A stretch of DNA of 64,000 bases from an uncultured Paracoccaceae bacterium. GTDB lineage: Bacteria; Pseudomonadota; Alphaproteobacteria; Rhodobacterales; Rhodobacteraceae. This document shows positions 44,099-51,887 of the stretch, piece by piece. A program made the position numbers and the translations under genes. Where the stretch lies: the NCBI GenBank assembly GCA_947493255.1, contig CANLQK010000001.1:372001-436000 (forward strand). Direction: 5' to 3'. The notes beneath the pieces were generated by a model. That model did no database searches. It saw only the letters and a program-made list of their open reading frames with translations, and was not told where the DNA came from. Position 1 is the first letter of the stretch; the number at the start of each line of letters is the position of its first letter.

Positions 44099-44749
44099 TT
44101 AGCCGAAGATACGGGCTGTTTCGCGCAGGATTTTTTCGCGGATCGCGCGCGGGTAGTCCAGATGCCGGCGGGCGGTGATGACGAAACCGTCGCGGGTGAT
44201 CACCGATTGTGTGTAAAAATTGGTGATCGCTACCCCCATACTTTCGATGGCAATGGCGTTGATTGTGACGCCTTGCCGTTCGGCTTCGCGCGATGCTTGG
44301 CGGGTGTTCGACCCCGCATTTGGGGCACCATCCCCTGAAATATCAATTACTTTGCGACCACAGGTTGGGGCGTCTGCGAATTGGGCGAGCGCGTATAAAA
44401 TGGCGTCGCCGGGTGCGGTGTCGGACATGACAAATGCGCGTGGCATGGACCGTGACAGGGCCGAGAATGCGCGCACATCGCTTTCTGTTCTAAGCTGGGT
44501 CCAAGGAATGGACAGTTCTTGGCGGTCGACGCCAGACCATTGCATGACCGCGACAGCGACCTGACCTTGCACGAGGGCCTCCATGACTTCCGCATCTAGA
44601 ACCGCGTCTGCCATGCCGTTGGTTTGCAGGCGGTATTCGCCGACATCGATTGAATTGGAAACGTCAATTGTTAACAAAAGCGCGGTGTCGCAAGCATGGG
44701 CTGCTGTTGCTATGCACGTGGCTGCGATACACCCGAGGACATTTTTCAT
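44099..44749 (-). CDS. DUF1194 protein with VWA-like fold, secreted
   Basis: A 216-residue protein. The N-terminal segment (MKNVLGCIAATCIATAAHAC) is a signal peptide. The mature part is a von Willebrand A-like domain: LLLTIDVSNSIDVGEY carries the DxSxS metal-site start, and VIDISGDGAPNAGSNTRQA gives the later D-G-x-P motif. DUF1194 is common in Rhodobacterales and its role is not known. It overlaps the upstream membrane-protein gene by four bases, so the two may work together, perhaps at the envelope. Confidence 0.85.
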   Translation of the reverse strand: MKNVLGCIAATCIATAAHACDTALLLTIDVSNSIDVGEYRLQTNGMADAVLDAEVMEALVQGQVAVAVMQWSGVDRQELSIPWTQLRTESDVRAFSALSRSMPRAFVMSDTAPGDAILYALAQFADAPTCGRKVIDISGDGAPNAGSNTRQASREAERQGVTINAIAIESMGVAITNFYTQSVITRDGFVITARRHLDYPRAIREKILRETARIFG

Positions 44750-45960
44750 GGTGTTGGCACCTGTTTTGGTCGCGATTTAATAGGTCTCGATAGGCTGAAC
44801 TTTAGCGCAATCGCGACGAGGAGGAAGGCCCAGATCAAAAGCCCCATAGCCTGCGGTTCAACACGGTAATGGTAAAGTGACCATGAGCCGCAAAAGAGCA
44901 AGGTCGCCCAATGCGGGAGAAATCGGCGGTAAGTGATGACGCCGAGCGAAAGGGCTGTCGCGATCAAGAGGCTGCTGGGAAATACAAGGATCATGATCCA
45001 GCGCCCATAATCAGCGGCGACGACGAACAGTGGTAAAACTGGTAGGGCAACTGCGAGGGCAAGTGCCACAATTGTGACCGGATGCGCGGCGGTGACCCTG
45101 ACACCGATGAAGGGTAAGGCGGCCAAACTGAGAAGCACGGCCGTGATTGCGCGGTCGCTTGGCGGAATTTGTGCCTGAACAAACGCACGGCCATTGTCCA
45201 TTGAATCATCAAAGTAAGCGAATGGATCGTGACACCAAAGGTCTTGAATAGCTGCGCAGATTAAGGCTGGGTTGGCTGTGCTGTTGGTGAGGATTGAAAG
45301 GGTGGCGAGAATAGATGCAACGCTTGCTGCGATGGCGCAAAAAATGACACTGCGGGTTAGGGCGGGGTGGCGTTTTGTCATCAGCCATGCGCCGATCAAC
45401 AGAGGGCCGCCCAGTGCTGCGTTGACTTCGTGCAGTAGGATCGCGACGGGCATCAAGAAACAGGTGAAAAGCAAGCAAATTATAGCTGTTTTGGTGTTTC
45501 TGGACAGGGCGCCGATCAAGAGGATGCTAAGCAGCACAAAACCGAAGGCTTCTTTTCGGATCATAACATCAGGGTCATAAACTAAGAACATAAGACCCCA
45601 TGGGGCAAGCACAAAAGGAAGAAGTGCGGGATCGTTTGGCATCAAGCGGAACAGGTGAATGCAGGCTGCGAACAAGGCCGCGCCGAGGATCACAAGCATG
45701 GCTGTGGCCCAAGCTGTCGGTGGGCCGCCAAAGGTGTCAGATAGCAACAGGGCGGTTTCGCCACTAAGGCCACGCCGAACAAAGCCGTCAGCGTAATTCA
45801 CCAACATTTCACGCACCGGATAACGGGCCTGTTCGGGTTGGGCCGAATATGCCCACACCATTCGTGCAAGCGTCAACAGCCCTGCGAGCGCAAGTATAGC
45901 AGTGCGATTGCACCACAGCGACCGTTCGAGGGTTTCAAAAAGGCGAGGGATGCGGTTCAC
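44746..45960 (-). CDS. Polytopic membrane protein of unknown function
   Basis: A 404-residue protein with about ten hydrophobic segments, for example ILALAGLLTLARMVWAY, MLVILGAALFAACIHLF, FGFVLLSILLIGAL and IVALALAVALPVLPLFVVA. Short loops carry Arg and Asp residues (GFVRRGLSGETALLLSD, YDPDVMIRKEAFG), a layout reminiscent of polysaccharide or glycan membrane proteins (EpsG- or glycosyltransferase-C-like), but no catalytic signature is certain. It is translationally coupled to the DUF1194 gene downstream. The ssrA gene lies upstream on the same strand. Confidence 0.7.
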   Translation of the reverse strand: MNRIPRLFETLERSLWCNRTAILALAGLLTLARMVWAYSAQPEQARYPVREMLVNYADGFVRRGLSGETALLLSDTFGGPPTAWATAMLVILGAALFAACIHLFRLMPNDPALLPFVLAPWGLMFLVYDPDVMIRKEAFGFVLLSILLIGALSRNTKTAIICLLFTCFLMPVAILLHEVNAALGGPLLIGAWLMTKRHPALTRSVIFCAIAASVASILATLSILTNSTANPALICAAIQDLWCHDPFAYFDDSMDNGRAFVQAQIPPSDRAITAVLLSLAALPFIGVRVTAAHPVTIVALALAVALPVLPLFVVAADYGRWIMILVFPSSLLIATALSLGVITYRRFLPHWATLLFCGSWSLYHYRVEPQAMGLLIWAFLLVAIALKFSLSRPIKSRPKQVPTP

Positions 45961-46067
45961 AAGTTTTGCCCGAATGATGAAAGCTGGCCAAAGCCTAACC
46001 GTGAAACGGCAAAGCGCAAAGACATTGGGTAAATGTGATACGCGAGAGCGTGCAATAATGAGCGATA

Positions 46068-46410
46068 TGTTGGGGATTAGTGCAGGTTTCTGTTGCCAGG
46101 TACCTGCGAACCCCGCCTTAGGCTGCTAAGCGTAAGGGCTTAAGATTTCAATGTTTCGCACAGCTTACGCTGCGAGAGCCATTGGAGCTTTGTTGTCATT
46201 TGCAACTACTCAGATTGTACCGATAACGGTGGTAACTCACCGAAACAAAGCTAACCCCTTTAGACGTTCGTCGATCCTATTTCGTCCCCAGACTGGCCAA
46301 ATGAGCCGTTTCCCAAAGATTGGGTGTTGGTGGAGACGCCGGGTACCGCCCCCGGGTCCGATCCGCTTATTGCGAGCGCGTTTATGTTCATAGTCCCGAA
46401 GGACATCCCC
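46068..46410 (-). ncRNA. ssrA: Circularly permuted two-piece tmRNA (ssrA)
   Basis: Read on the minus strand, the acceptor piece begins with GGGGAT near 46410 and ends with CGTCTCCACCA at 46328. After a spacer, the coding piece begins GGGGACG at 46289; GGGGACG and CGTCTCC pair as the acceptor stem with one G-U. The tag frame runs from 46203 to 46165 and encodes ANDNKAPMALAA followed by TAA, enclosed by the AGCTTTGTT/AACAAAGCT stem. The coding piece ends with ATCCCC (46077-46072), complementary to the GGGGAT of the acceptor piece. This is the alphaproteobacterial permuted arrangement; tmRNA rescues stalled ribosomes with SmpB. The exact ends are approximate. Confidence 0.93.
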
Positions 46411-46439
46411 TAGGTAAGACGCGAACGTTGCAGTTTCAA
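46411..46439 (-). promoter_or_regulatory. Sigma-70-type promoter of ssrA
   Basis: On the minus strand a -35 element TTGAAA (46439-46434) and a -10 element TACCTA (46416-46411) are separated by 17 bases, directly before the GGGGAT that starts the acceptor piece. This fits a constitutive promoter for the tmRNA. Confidence 0.65.
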
Positions 46440-46466
46440 GGGGTGATTGGGGGCCGTGTGGTCGGA

Positions 46467-46817
46467 TTATGACCCATTCGCAAGGATCAGATAGGCGGCG
46501 GGCGGCCATTCAAACGCCAGAAATATCAAGGCTTTCTTTAGCGGGGGCTTGTCCAAGACGATAGACAATGTGCGCCCAGCACCTGCGCCGAGGTAGGCAA
46601 TGCCAAGGGCGAAATAAGCGGTTGGGTTGCCCGAAAACAGGCACCACAGGCCCATCACGACGAATAAACCGCCCGATCCGGCGCGCAGTTCTGACAACCC
46701 CATTGTCGAGCCTGTTGGCGCGAGATCAAGCGCACTTGCCGTATAGCGAGGCGCCAGAAAACCGAACGCCCCGAAGGCGATGGTCAGCAGGGCGATGGCG
46801 ATGTTGATGAAATCCAT
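46467..46817 (-). CDS. DUF4345-like small membrane protein
   Basis: A 116-residue protein with four hydrophobic segments (INIAIALLTIAFGAFGFLA, GGLFVVMGLWCLFSG, YFALGIAYLGAGAGR, ALIFLAFEWPPAAYLIL). The layout APRYTASALDLAPTGSTMGLSELRAGSGG matches DUF4345-like proteins. ATG at 46817 has AAAGGAC upstream; the longer open frame overlaps the GntR gene and is not real. It lies 19 bases after that GntR gene on the same strand and may be co-transcribed. Function is unknown. Confidence 0.75.
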   Translation of the reverse strand: MDFINIAIALLTIAFGAFGFLAPRYTASALDLAPTGSTMGLSELRAGSGGLFVVMGLWCLFSGNPTAYFALGIAYLGAGAGRTLSIVLDKPPLKKALIFLAFEWPPAAYLILANGS

Positions 46818-46836
46818 AAAACGTCCTTTAACCAGT

Positions 46837-47589
46837 CTACGGCTGGGCTGGCGTTTTGGATGTCTGGTCTTTCTTTTGATCCGCGACCGATTGCCCAAGG
46901 GCGGCAGTGTAATCGGCCAGTTGCTGCAGCAATTCGTCGACCTTGTTGGCGTCTTTGGCATCCAAGGCGTCTGTGATTTGGGTGTGTAGGCTGACGATAT
47001 GGTCGCGGGATCGCGCGGTGAAGGTGATCATGTTCATCAGCGGCTCGATGGCCTCGACCGCGCCAGCCAATTGGTAAGACAAGACGGGATTGCCGGCACC
47101 GTCGACCAGTGCGCGGTGAAAGGCCACGTCAGAGGCGCAGAAGCTTTCATCACTGAGGCCCGGTTGGGATTGGCGGGTAATTTCAGCGCGCATCGTTGCC
47201 AATTGGTCGGCTGTGCGGCGGTCCGCAGATAAGGGCGCACAGGCGCGTTCGAGGGCGAAGCGCGCCTCGCAAGCAGTTGTAAAGTCTACAGCATTCATGC
47301 TGAGGAGTAAGGCGGATGTGGTGATCTGTTGACCGTATGCGTCTTCAAATTTCAACTTGTTGACGAAGGCGCCGCCGGTTGCCCCGCGTTGCGTGCGGAT
47401 CAGCGATTGCGCGGCAAGGCGTTTCAAAGCTTCGCGCACGGTAGAGCGGGAGACATCGAATTGTTCGCTAAGGTCTGCTTCGGACGGAAGACGTTCGCCT
47501 ACGTCCAAATCACCGGAAACGATCGCGTCGCGGATCGATTTCGCAATTTGCGCGGAAAGGTCGGTTTTTGTTTCAGATGCATTTTTCAT
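46837..47589 (-). CDS. GntR (FadR/FCD)-family regulator divergent from the dmdA operon
   Basis: A 250-residue transcriptional regulator. The N-terminal winged helix is SIRDAIVSGDLDVGERLPSE with LSEQFDVSRSTVREALKRLA, and the helical FCD effector domain follows (FALERACAPLSADRR, DVAFHRALVDGAGNPVLSYQ, with His and Asp/Glu metal-ligand positions typical of the fold). A perfect 8-8-8 inverted repeat starts just upstream at 47591, in the spacer shared with the operon that includes dmdA. It is thus the probable regulator of DMSP demethylation, with DMSP, acrylate or a CoA ester as candidate ligand. Confidence 0.88.
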   Translation of the reverse strand: MKNASETKTDLSAQIAKSIRDAIVSGDLDVGERLPSEADLSEQFDVSRSTVREALKRLAAQSLIRTQRGATGGAFVNKLKFEDAYGQQITTSALLLSMNAVDFTTACEARFALERACAPLSADRRTADQLATMRAEITRQSQPGLSDESFCASDVAFHRALVDGAGNPVLSYQLAGAVEAIEPLMNMITFTARSRDHIVSLHTQITDALDAKDANKVDELLQQLADYTAALGQSVADQKKDQTSKTPAQP

Positions 47590-47590
47590 T

Positions 47591-47614
47591 TGTCAGACAA
47601 TTAAACGTCTGACA
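47591..47614. promoter_or_regulatory. Perfect inverted-repeat operator between the GntR gene and the dmdA operon
   Basis: TGTCAGAC (47591-47598) and GTCTGACA (47607-47614) are exact inverted arms with the spacer AATTAAAC. The arms contain the GTnnnAC core seen in FadR/FCD operators. It sits two bases from the GntR start and about 40 bases from the GTG start of the DUF2182 gene, so binding could repress both directions. Confidence 0.65.
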
Positions 47615-47655
47615 TTTAAATAGCAACGATTGAGTCGCTTGGGAGGGCGAAACCC

Positions 47656-48441
47656 GTGACGACCATTTTGAACATCAGGTCCATGCTGTGGTTGGCGTTT
47701 TTCGCCGCCATCATTCTGGCGTGGGCGATGATGTACATGATGGCTGTTGATATGGATCTAGATCTTTTTGGCCGCCCCGGTGAGATGGGTGCACGCATGG
47801 CGGCGATGGACCCACGTATGCCAATGGATATGCCTATGGCGCGGTTTGGGCCGTTGTTTTCCATGTGGGCGATCATGATGGCGGCGATGATGTTTCCCAC
47901 GTTGGTACCAACGCTGCGATCCTATGAAGATTTGATCAACAACGCAGACGGGTCCCGTGCCGGTTGGATCGGGGTGTTGGCTGGTTATTTTGTTGTATGG
48001 GTGGCCTTTGCCGCCGTGATAACGGGTGTGCAACTGGCGTTGTTGTATGGCGGTGTCGTTGACATGTTGGGGATCGCCAAAAGCGTTTGGGTGTCCTCTG
48101 CGTTGTTGATTGTCGTTGGGTTGTTTCAATTTACGCGGATCAAAGAGGTCTGCCACGGCGTGTGCCATGCGCCAATGATGTATTTCTTGGGCCATTGGAA
48201 AACAGGGTTTCGGGGCGGGTTGCGCATGGGGCTTGGCCTTGGTGCGTTTTGTGTTGGCTGCTGCTGGGGCTTTATGGCGCTGGGGTTTGTGGGCGGCGTG
48301 ATGAGCCTACTTTGGATGGGTCTTGCAACGCTGTTTATGATTTTCGAGAAACTGCCCTCGGTTGGGCATTTGGTTACAAAGCCGCTGGGGGTCTTATTGG
48401 TCTTTGGTGGGATAGCATTGCCCGTTTGGGCTGCATTTTAG
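47656..48441 (+). CDS. DUF2182 Met-rich integral membrane protein
   Basis: A 261-residue polytopic protein. After the first membrane segment comes a Met-rich stretch (MAAMDPRMPMDMPMARF and SMWAIMMAAMMFP) and a later Cys/His-rich membrane helix region (KEVCHGVCHAPMMYFLGHW and GLGAFCVGCCWGFMAL), an amount of Met, Cys and His suggestive of copper or other soft-metal handling. GTG at 47656 with GGGAGGG upstream is the likely start. It is the first gene of the unit that continues with DUF1326, DinB, dmdA and acuI. Biochemical function is not established for the family. Confidence 0.8.
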   Translation: MTTILNIRSMLWLAFFAAIILAWAMMYMMAVDMDLDLFGRPGEMGARMAAMDPRMPMDMPMARFGPLFSMWAIMMAAMMFPTLVPTLRSYEDLINNADGSRAGWIGVLAGYFVVWVAFAAVITGVQLALLYGGVVDMLGIAKSVWVSSALLIVVGLFQFTRIKEVCHGVCHAPMMYFLGHWKTGFRGGLRMGLGLGAFCVGCCWGFMALGFVGGVMSLLWMGLATLFMIFEKLPSVGHLVTKPLGVLLVFGGIALPVWAAF

Positions 48442-48451
48442 GAGGGTCATC

Positions 48452-49162
48452 ATGGCCAGTAAGACACGTGCACCTGCTGATAGATTGCCGATCAGTCAAC
48501 GGATCGACAGTAAAATGGAAAGCAACCCGTTGCGCCGCAAGATGAAGCCAACGGAATGGGCCATAAAGGGCGAGCTGTTTTTGAACTGTTCGTGTACTGT
48601 GTTTTGTCCTTGTGTCGTAAGCCTAGGAGCACATCCCCCCACAGAAGGGCATTGCCATGCTTGGATGGCGATCGCCATTGATGAGGGCCATTTCGAGGGT
48701 GAGGATCTGTCAGGCCTGAATGTCGGTTTGTTGGTTGATATCCCGGGTCGCATGGGCGAGGGGAATTGGAGAGTTGCAGCTTATGTCGACGAACGCTCGA
48801 GTCAGAAAGCTTACAACGGATTGCTCAAGATCTTTAGTGGGCAGGCCGGCGGTACAACAGGTTTGTTTACCTTCCTTGTGTCTGAGATAATCGGTGCCGA
48901 ACGAGAAAAAGTTGAAATTGTGAGGGATGGTAAAAAGCGCGGGCTTTACATCGGGCGCAAGATCGCAGGCGAGATTGAGATGATTGATGGAGGTGACCCT
49001 GATCATCCTGTCATGATCACCAATTCCAAGTACTGGATGGGCCCGGATATTATTGCCGCAAAAGGACTGAAATCTAAGGTGCGAGACTATGGTCGTGTTT
49101 GGGATTTTGGTGGAATGTCGGCCGAGATTTGCCCGATTGATTGGAAAGGCCCAAAGCCGTGA
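48452..49162 (+). CDS. DUF1326 Cys-rich protein
   Basis: A 236-residue soluble protein. The key feature is LNCSCTVFCPCVVSLGAHPP at about residues 48-67 (C-x-C-x3-C-x-C pattern), followed by GHCHAWMAIAIDEGHFEG, a concentration of Cys and His that suggests metal binding. DUF1326 and DUF2182 genes are frequent neighbours, and here only ten bases separate them. The ATG has GGAGGG upstream. The DinB-like gene starts inside its stop codon (GTGA). Function is unknown; a metal-trafficking pair with the DUF2182 protein is inference. Confidence 0.8.
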   Translation: MASKTRAPADRLPISQRIDSKMESNPLRRKMKPTEWAIKGELFLNCSCTVFCPCVVSLGAHPPTEGHCHAWMAIAIDEGHFEGEDLSGLNVGLLVDIPGRMGEGNWRVAAYVDERSSQKAYNGLLKIFSGQAGGTTGLFTFLVSEIIGAEREKVEIVRDGKKRGLYIGRKIAGEIEMIDGGDPDHPVMITNSKYWMGPDIIAAKGLKSKVRDYGRVWDFGGMSAEICPIDWKGPKP

Positions 49163-49662
49163 TCACAGGGCAGTATTGCCGTACTATGGCGCAGTACAAT
49201 CGTTGGCAAAACAATGGGATACGAGATCTTGTTAAACGCCTAGATGACGCAGAACTGCGTCGAGATCGGGGTGCCTTTTTTAACTCTATCTTCGAGACTT
49301 TGAACCATGTGTTGTGGGCGGATTTGCTCTGGATGTCGCGGTTTGATGAGGGCGAAGGACCGGCTGTTGGTCCTGAGGACCACAAGGCTTTGACGCCGAA
49401 TATTAACGAATGGGACCTGCTGAGGTTTCAGACGGACGGGCGCATCGAGGAGTGGGCTGCTAAAGTGAAAGCGATAGATGTGTCGGGCGACCTGACTTGG
49501 CACTCACCGACCCTAGGCAGAACACTGAGCGAGCCTAAGGCGCTTTGTGTAACGCATTTCTTTAATCACCAGACCCATCACCGCGGTCAGATCCACGCCA
49601 TGATGACAGCGGCTGGCCTGAAACCGCAGGATACGGATCTATCTTTGATGTCTGAGGTATAA
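49159..49662 (+). CDS. DinB-family protein
   Basis: A 167-residue four-helix-bundle protein. The metal-binding His residues expected of DinB proteins are present: ETLNHVLWADLLWMSR in the first half and THFFNHQTHHRGQIHAMM near the end (NHxxHHRGQ-type motif). QYNRWQNNGIRDLV starts the first helix. The family includes thiol-dependent S-transferases, such as mycothiol- or bacillithiol-dependent enzymes, and damage-inducible proteins. GTG at 49159 overlaps the DUF1326 stop by four bases; only three bases separate its end from dmdA. A thiol- or sulfur-transfer role near DMSP metabolism is conceivable. Confidence 0.8.
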   Translation: MITGQYCRTMAQYNRWQNNGIRDLVKRLDDAELRRDRGAFFNSIFETLNHVLWADLLWMSRFDEGEGPAVGPEDHKALTPNINEWDLLRFQTDGRIEEWAAKVKAIDVSGDLTWHSPTLGRTLSEPKALCVTHFFNHQTHHRGQIHAMMTAAGLKPQDTDLSLMSEV

Positions 49663-49665
49663 ATC

Positions 49666-50766
49666 ATGGCTACAATTGCAGGGTCACGACGGGTTCGGCG
49701 CACTCCGTTTTCTGATGGTGTCGAAGCGGCAGGAGTTAAAGGGTATACGGTGTATAACCGTATGTTATTGCCCACTGTTTTCCGGTCGGTGGTTGAGGAT
49801 TATCACCACCTGAAGTCGGCGGTGCAGGTGTGGGATGTTTCGGTTGAACGGCAGGTTGAAATTCGCGGACCCGATGCGGGGCGGTTGATGCAAATGCTAA
49901 CCCCGCGTGATCTGCGCGGGATGCTGGCGGGCATGTGCTATTACGTACCAATGGTTGATGAAACTGGGGGGATGTTGAACGATCCGGTGGCCGTCAAGCT
50001 AGCCGAAGACCGCTATTGGGTGTCCATCGCGGACAGCGATTTGCTGCTTTGGGTCAAGGGCCTTGCCTATGGGTTCCGCATGGATGTTTTGGTGGATGAA
50101 CCCGATGTGTCGCCTTTGGCGATCCAAGGACCGAAAGCCGATGAATTGGCAGCGCGTATTTTTGGCGACGGGGTGAAGGATTTGAAATTCTTCCGGTATG
50201 GTCATTTCGATTTCCAGGGGCGTGATATGGTTGTGGCGCGGTCAGGGTATTCGAAACAGGGCGGTTTTGAGGTCTATGTTGAGGGCCGCGAAATCGCCAT
50301 GCCGCTTTGGAATGCATTGATGGAGGCGGGTCGCGATTTGGATGTGCATGCCGGTTGCCCCAATTTGATTGAACGGATCGAGGGTGGATTGCTTTCTTAT
50401 GGCAATGACATGACCCGCGATAACACCCCACATGAAGCAGGTTTAGGGCGGTTTTGTTCGACCCAGACGGCGATTGGGTGTGTCGGGCGTGATGCCCTGT
50501 TGCGGGTCAGCAAAGAAGGCCCTGTGAAACAGCTGCGCGCGATCCGCATTGAAGGCGATTTGCCACCCTGTGATCGGGAATGGCCATTGATGGATGGCCA
50601 ACAGCAGGTGGGGTTGGTCACATCGGCGGCGCGGTCGCCTGATTTTGAAACGAACGTGGCCATTGGCATGGTCCGCATGACCCATTGGGATCCGGGGACG
50701 GATTTGGATGTGGTGACACAGGCTGGGGTGTTCCCAGCCGTTGTAAACGAAACATTCTGGATCTGA
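49666..50766 (+). CDS. dmdA: DMSP demethylase DmdA (GcvT family)
   Basis: A 366-residue tetrahydrofolate-dependent enzyme that transfers a methyl group from dimethylsulfoniopropionate to THF, giving methylmercaptopropionate. The N-terminus SRRVRRTPFSDGVEAAGVKG and VYNRMLLPTVFRSVVEDYHH is highly characteristic of DmdA rather than glycine-cleavage T protein, as are VARSGYSKQGGFEVYVEGRE and LSYGNDMTRDNTPHEAGLG. Length agrees with known DmdA. It is followed by acuI as in Ruegeria pomeroyi and preceded by the DUF2182-DUF1326-DinB genes. The methyl-THF made joins the C1 pool served by sarcosine oxidase and PurU. Confidence 0.94.
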   Translation: MATIAGSRRVRRTPFSDGVEAAGVKGYTVYNRMLLPTVFRSVVEDYHHLKSAVQVWDVSVERQVEIRGPDAGRLMQMLTPRDLRGMLAGMCYYVPMVDETGGMLNDPVAVKLAEDRYWVSIADSDLLLWVKGLAYGFRMDVLVDEPDVSPLAIQGPKADELAARIFGDGVKDLKFFRYGHFDFQGRDMVVARSGYSKQGGFEVYVEGREIAMPLWNALMEAGRDLDVHAGCPNLIERIEGGLLSYGNDMTRDNTPHEAGLGRFCSTQTAIGCVGRDALLRVSKEGPVKQLRAIRIEGDLPPCDREWPLMDGQQQVGLVTSAARSPDFETNVAIGMVRMTHWDPGTDLDVVTQAGVFPAVVNETFWI

Positions 50767-50787
50767 TCCAGCAGAGGGAGACGCAAG

Positions 50788-51771
50788 ATGTTTAATGCAT
50801 TGGTGGTAGACAAGAACGAAGACGGAAAGACATCGGCAGCGGTGCAACAGATCGGCGAAGACCAACTGCCCGCGGGGGATGTGACGGTTGCCGTTGAGTA
50901 TTCCACGGTGAATTACAAAGACGGGTTGTGCATTGGGCCAGGGGGCGGATTGGTGCGCAATTACCCCCATGTTCCGGGCATTGATCTTGCTGGTACGGTC
51001 GAGTCATCAAGCGATGATCGGTACAAAGCTGGTGACAAGGTTGTGTTGACTGGCTGGCGTGTAGGCGAGGCACATTGGGGTGGGTATTCGCAAAAAGCAC
51101 GTGTGAAGGCCGACTGGTTGGTGCCACTTCCTGCTGGGCTAGATACCCGTCAAGCTATGGCCGTTGGAACCGCCGGTTTTACAGCGATGTTGGCGGTGAT
51201 GGCGCTGGAAGACCATGGAATTAAAGATGGGCCGGTCTTGGTGACGGGTGCTGCGGGCGGTGTTGGGTCTGTTGCGACTGCGATTCTGGCGAACCTTGGG
51301 CATGAGGTTGCGGGTGTGACCGGACGCCCTGAGACAGCGGATTATTTGACGTCTTTGGGCGCCACCCAGATCGTTGCGCGCGACGAGCTGAACGAGACTA
51401 CGAAACGACCGCTTGAAGCCGAAACTTGGGGCGGGTGCGTTGATGCTGTTGGCGGTGAAATGCTCGCCCGTGTGTTGGGGCAGATGAAGTATGGGGCATC
51501 TGTGTCCGCTGTTGGTTTGGCCGGTGGTGCGGGCCTGCCTGCGACGGTTATTCCGTTTTTGTTGCGTGGGGTGAACCTTTTGGGGATCGATAGTGTGATG
51601 CAACCTTATGATAATCGTGTGCGTGCGTGGGCGCGCATCGCTAAGGATCTGCCGATGGATAAGTTGGACGCGATGGTTCAGCCTGCTGTTTTGTCGGATT
51701 TGCCACAGCTTGGGTCCGACATCTTGAAAGGCCAAGTTAAGGGCCGTGTGGTTGTTGATGTGAATGCTTAG
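50788..51771 (+). CDS. acuI: Acryloyl-CoA reductase AcuI
   Basis: A 327-residue NADPH-dependent MDR/zinc-free alcohol-dehydrogenase-family enzyme that reduces acryloyl-CoA to propionyl-CoA, detoxifying the acrylate branch of DMSP breakdown. Diagnostic text is YSTVNYKDGLCIGPGGGLVR near the N-terminus, the nucleotide-binding VTGAAGGVGSVATAILANLG at about 150-169 and GIDSVMQPYDNRVRAWARIA. ATG has GAGGGAGA upstream. It is 21 bases after dmdA, and a long stem-loop directly follows the stop, ending the operon. Confidence 0.93.
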   Translation: MFNALVVDKNEDGKTSAAVQQIGEDQLPAGDVTVAVEYSTVNYKDGLCIGPGGGLVRNYPHVPGIDLAGTVESSSDDRYKAGDKVVLTGWRVGEAHWGGYSQKARVKADWLVPLPAGLDTRQAMAVGTAGFTAMLAVMALEDHGIKDGPVLVTGAAGGVGSVATAILANLGHEVAGVTGRPETADYLTSLGATQIVARDELNETTKRPLEAETWGGCVDAVGGEMLARVLGQMKYGASVSAVGLAGGAGLPATVIPFLLRGVNLLGIDSVMQPYDNRVRAWARIAKDLPMDKLDAMVQPAVLSDLPQLGSDILKGQVKGRVVVDVNA

Positions 51772-51772
51772 T

Positions 51773-51823
51773 GGACGGGGGCGGCGCTGTTCGGCTGTGC
51801 CGAATGCGCCCCGCCCACCGTCC
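51773..51823 (+). terminator. Long GC-rich stem-loop after acuI
   Basis: GGAC and GGGCGG with CGC pair, with small bulges, to GCG, CCGCCC and GTCC, while TTCGGC-TGT-GCCGAA closes the tip. There is no long T-run, only TATTTT some bases later, so it may be a weak terminator or a 3' stabiliser of the dmdA-acuI transcript. Confidence 0.5.
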
Positions 51824-51887
51824 CATATTTTGCGCTTGGCGAAGTTTCAATTCGACCTAGGTTACGCACCAAGAAGAGGGGCGTGAT

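Noticed and set aside
46237-46509. 90-codon minus-strand frame over the tmRNA promoter region
   Set aside because: It lies across the acceptor piece and the promoter of ssrA and has no protein-like features.
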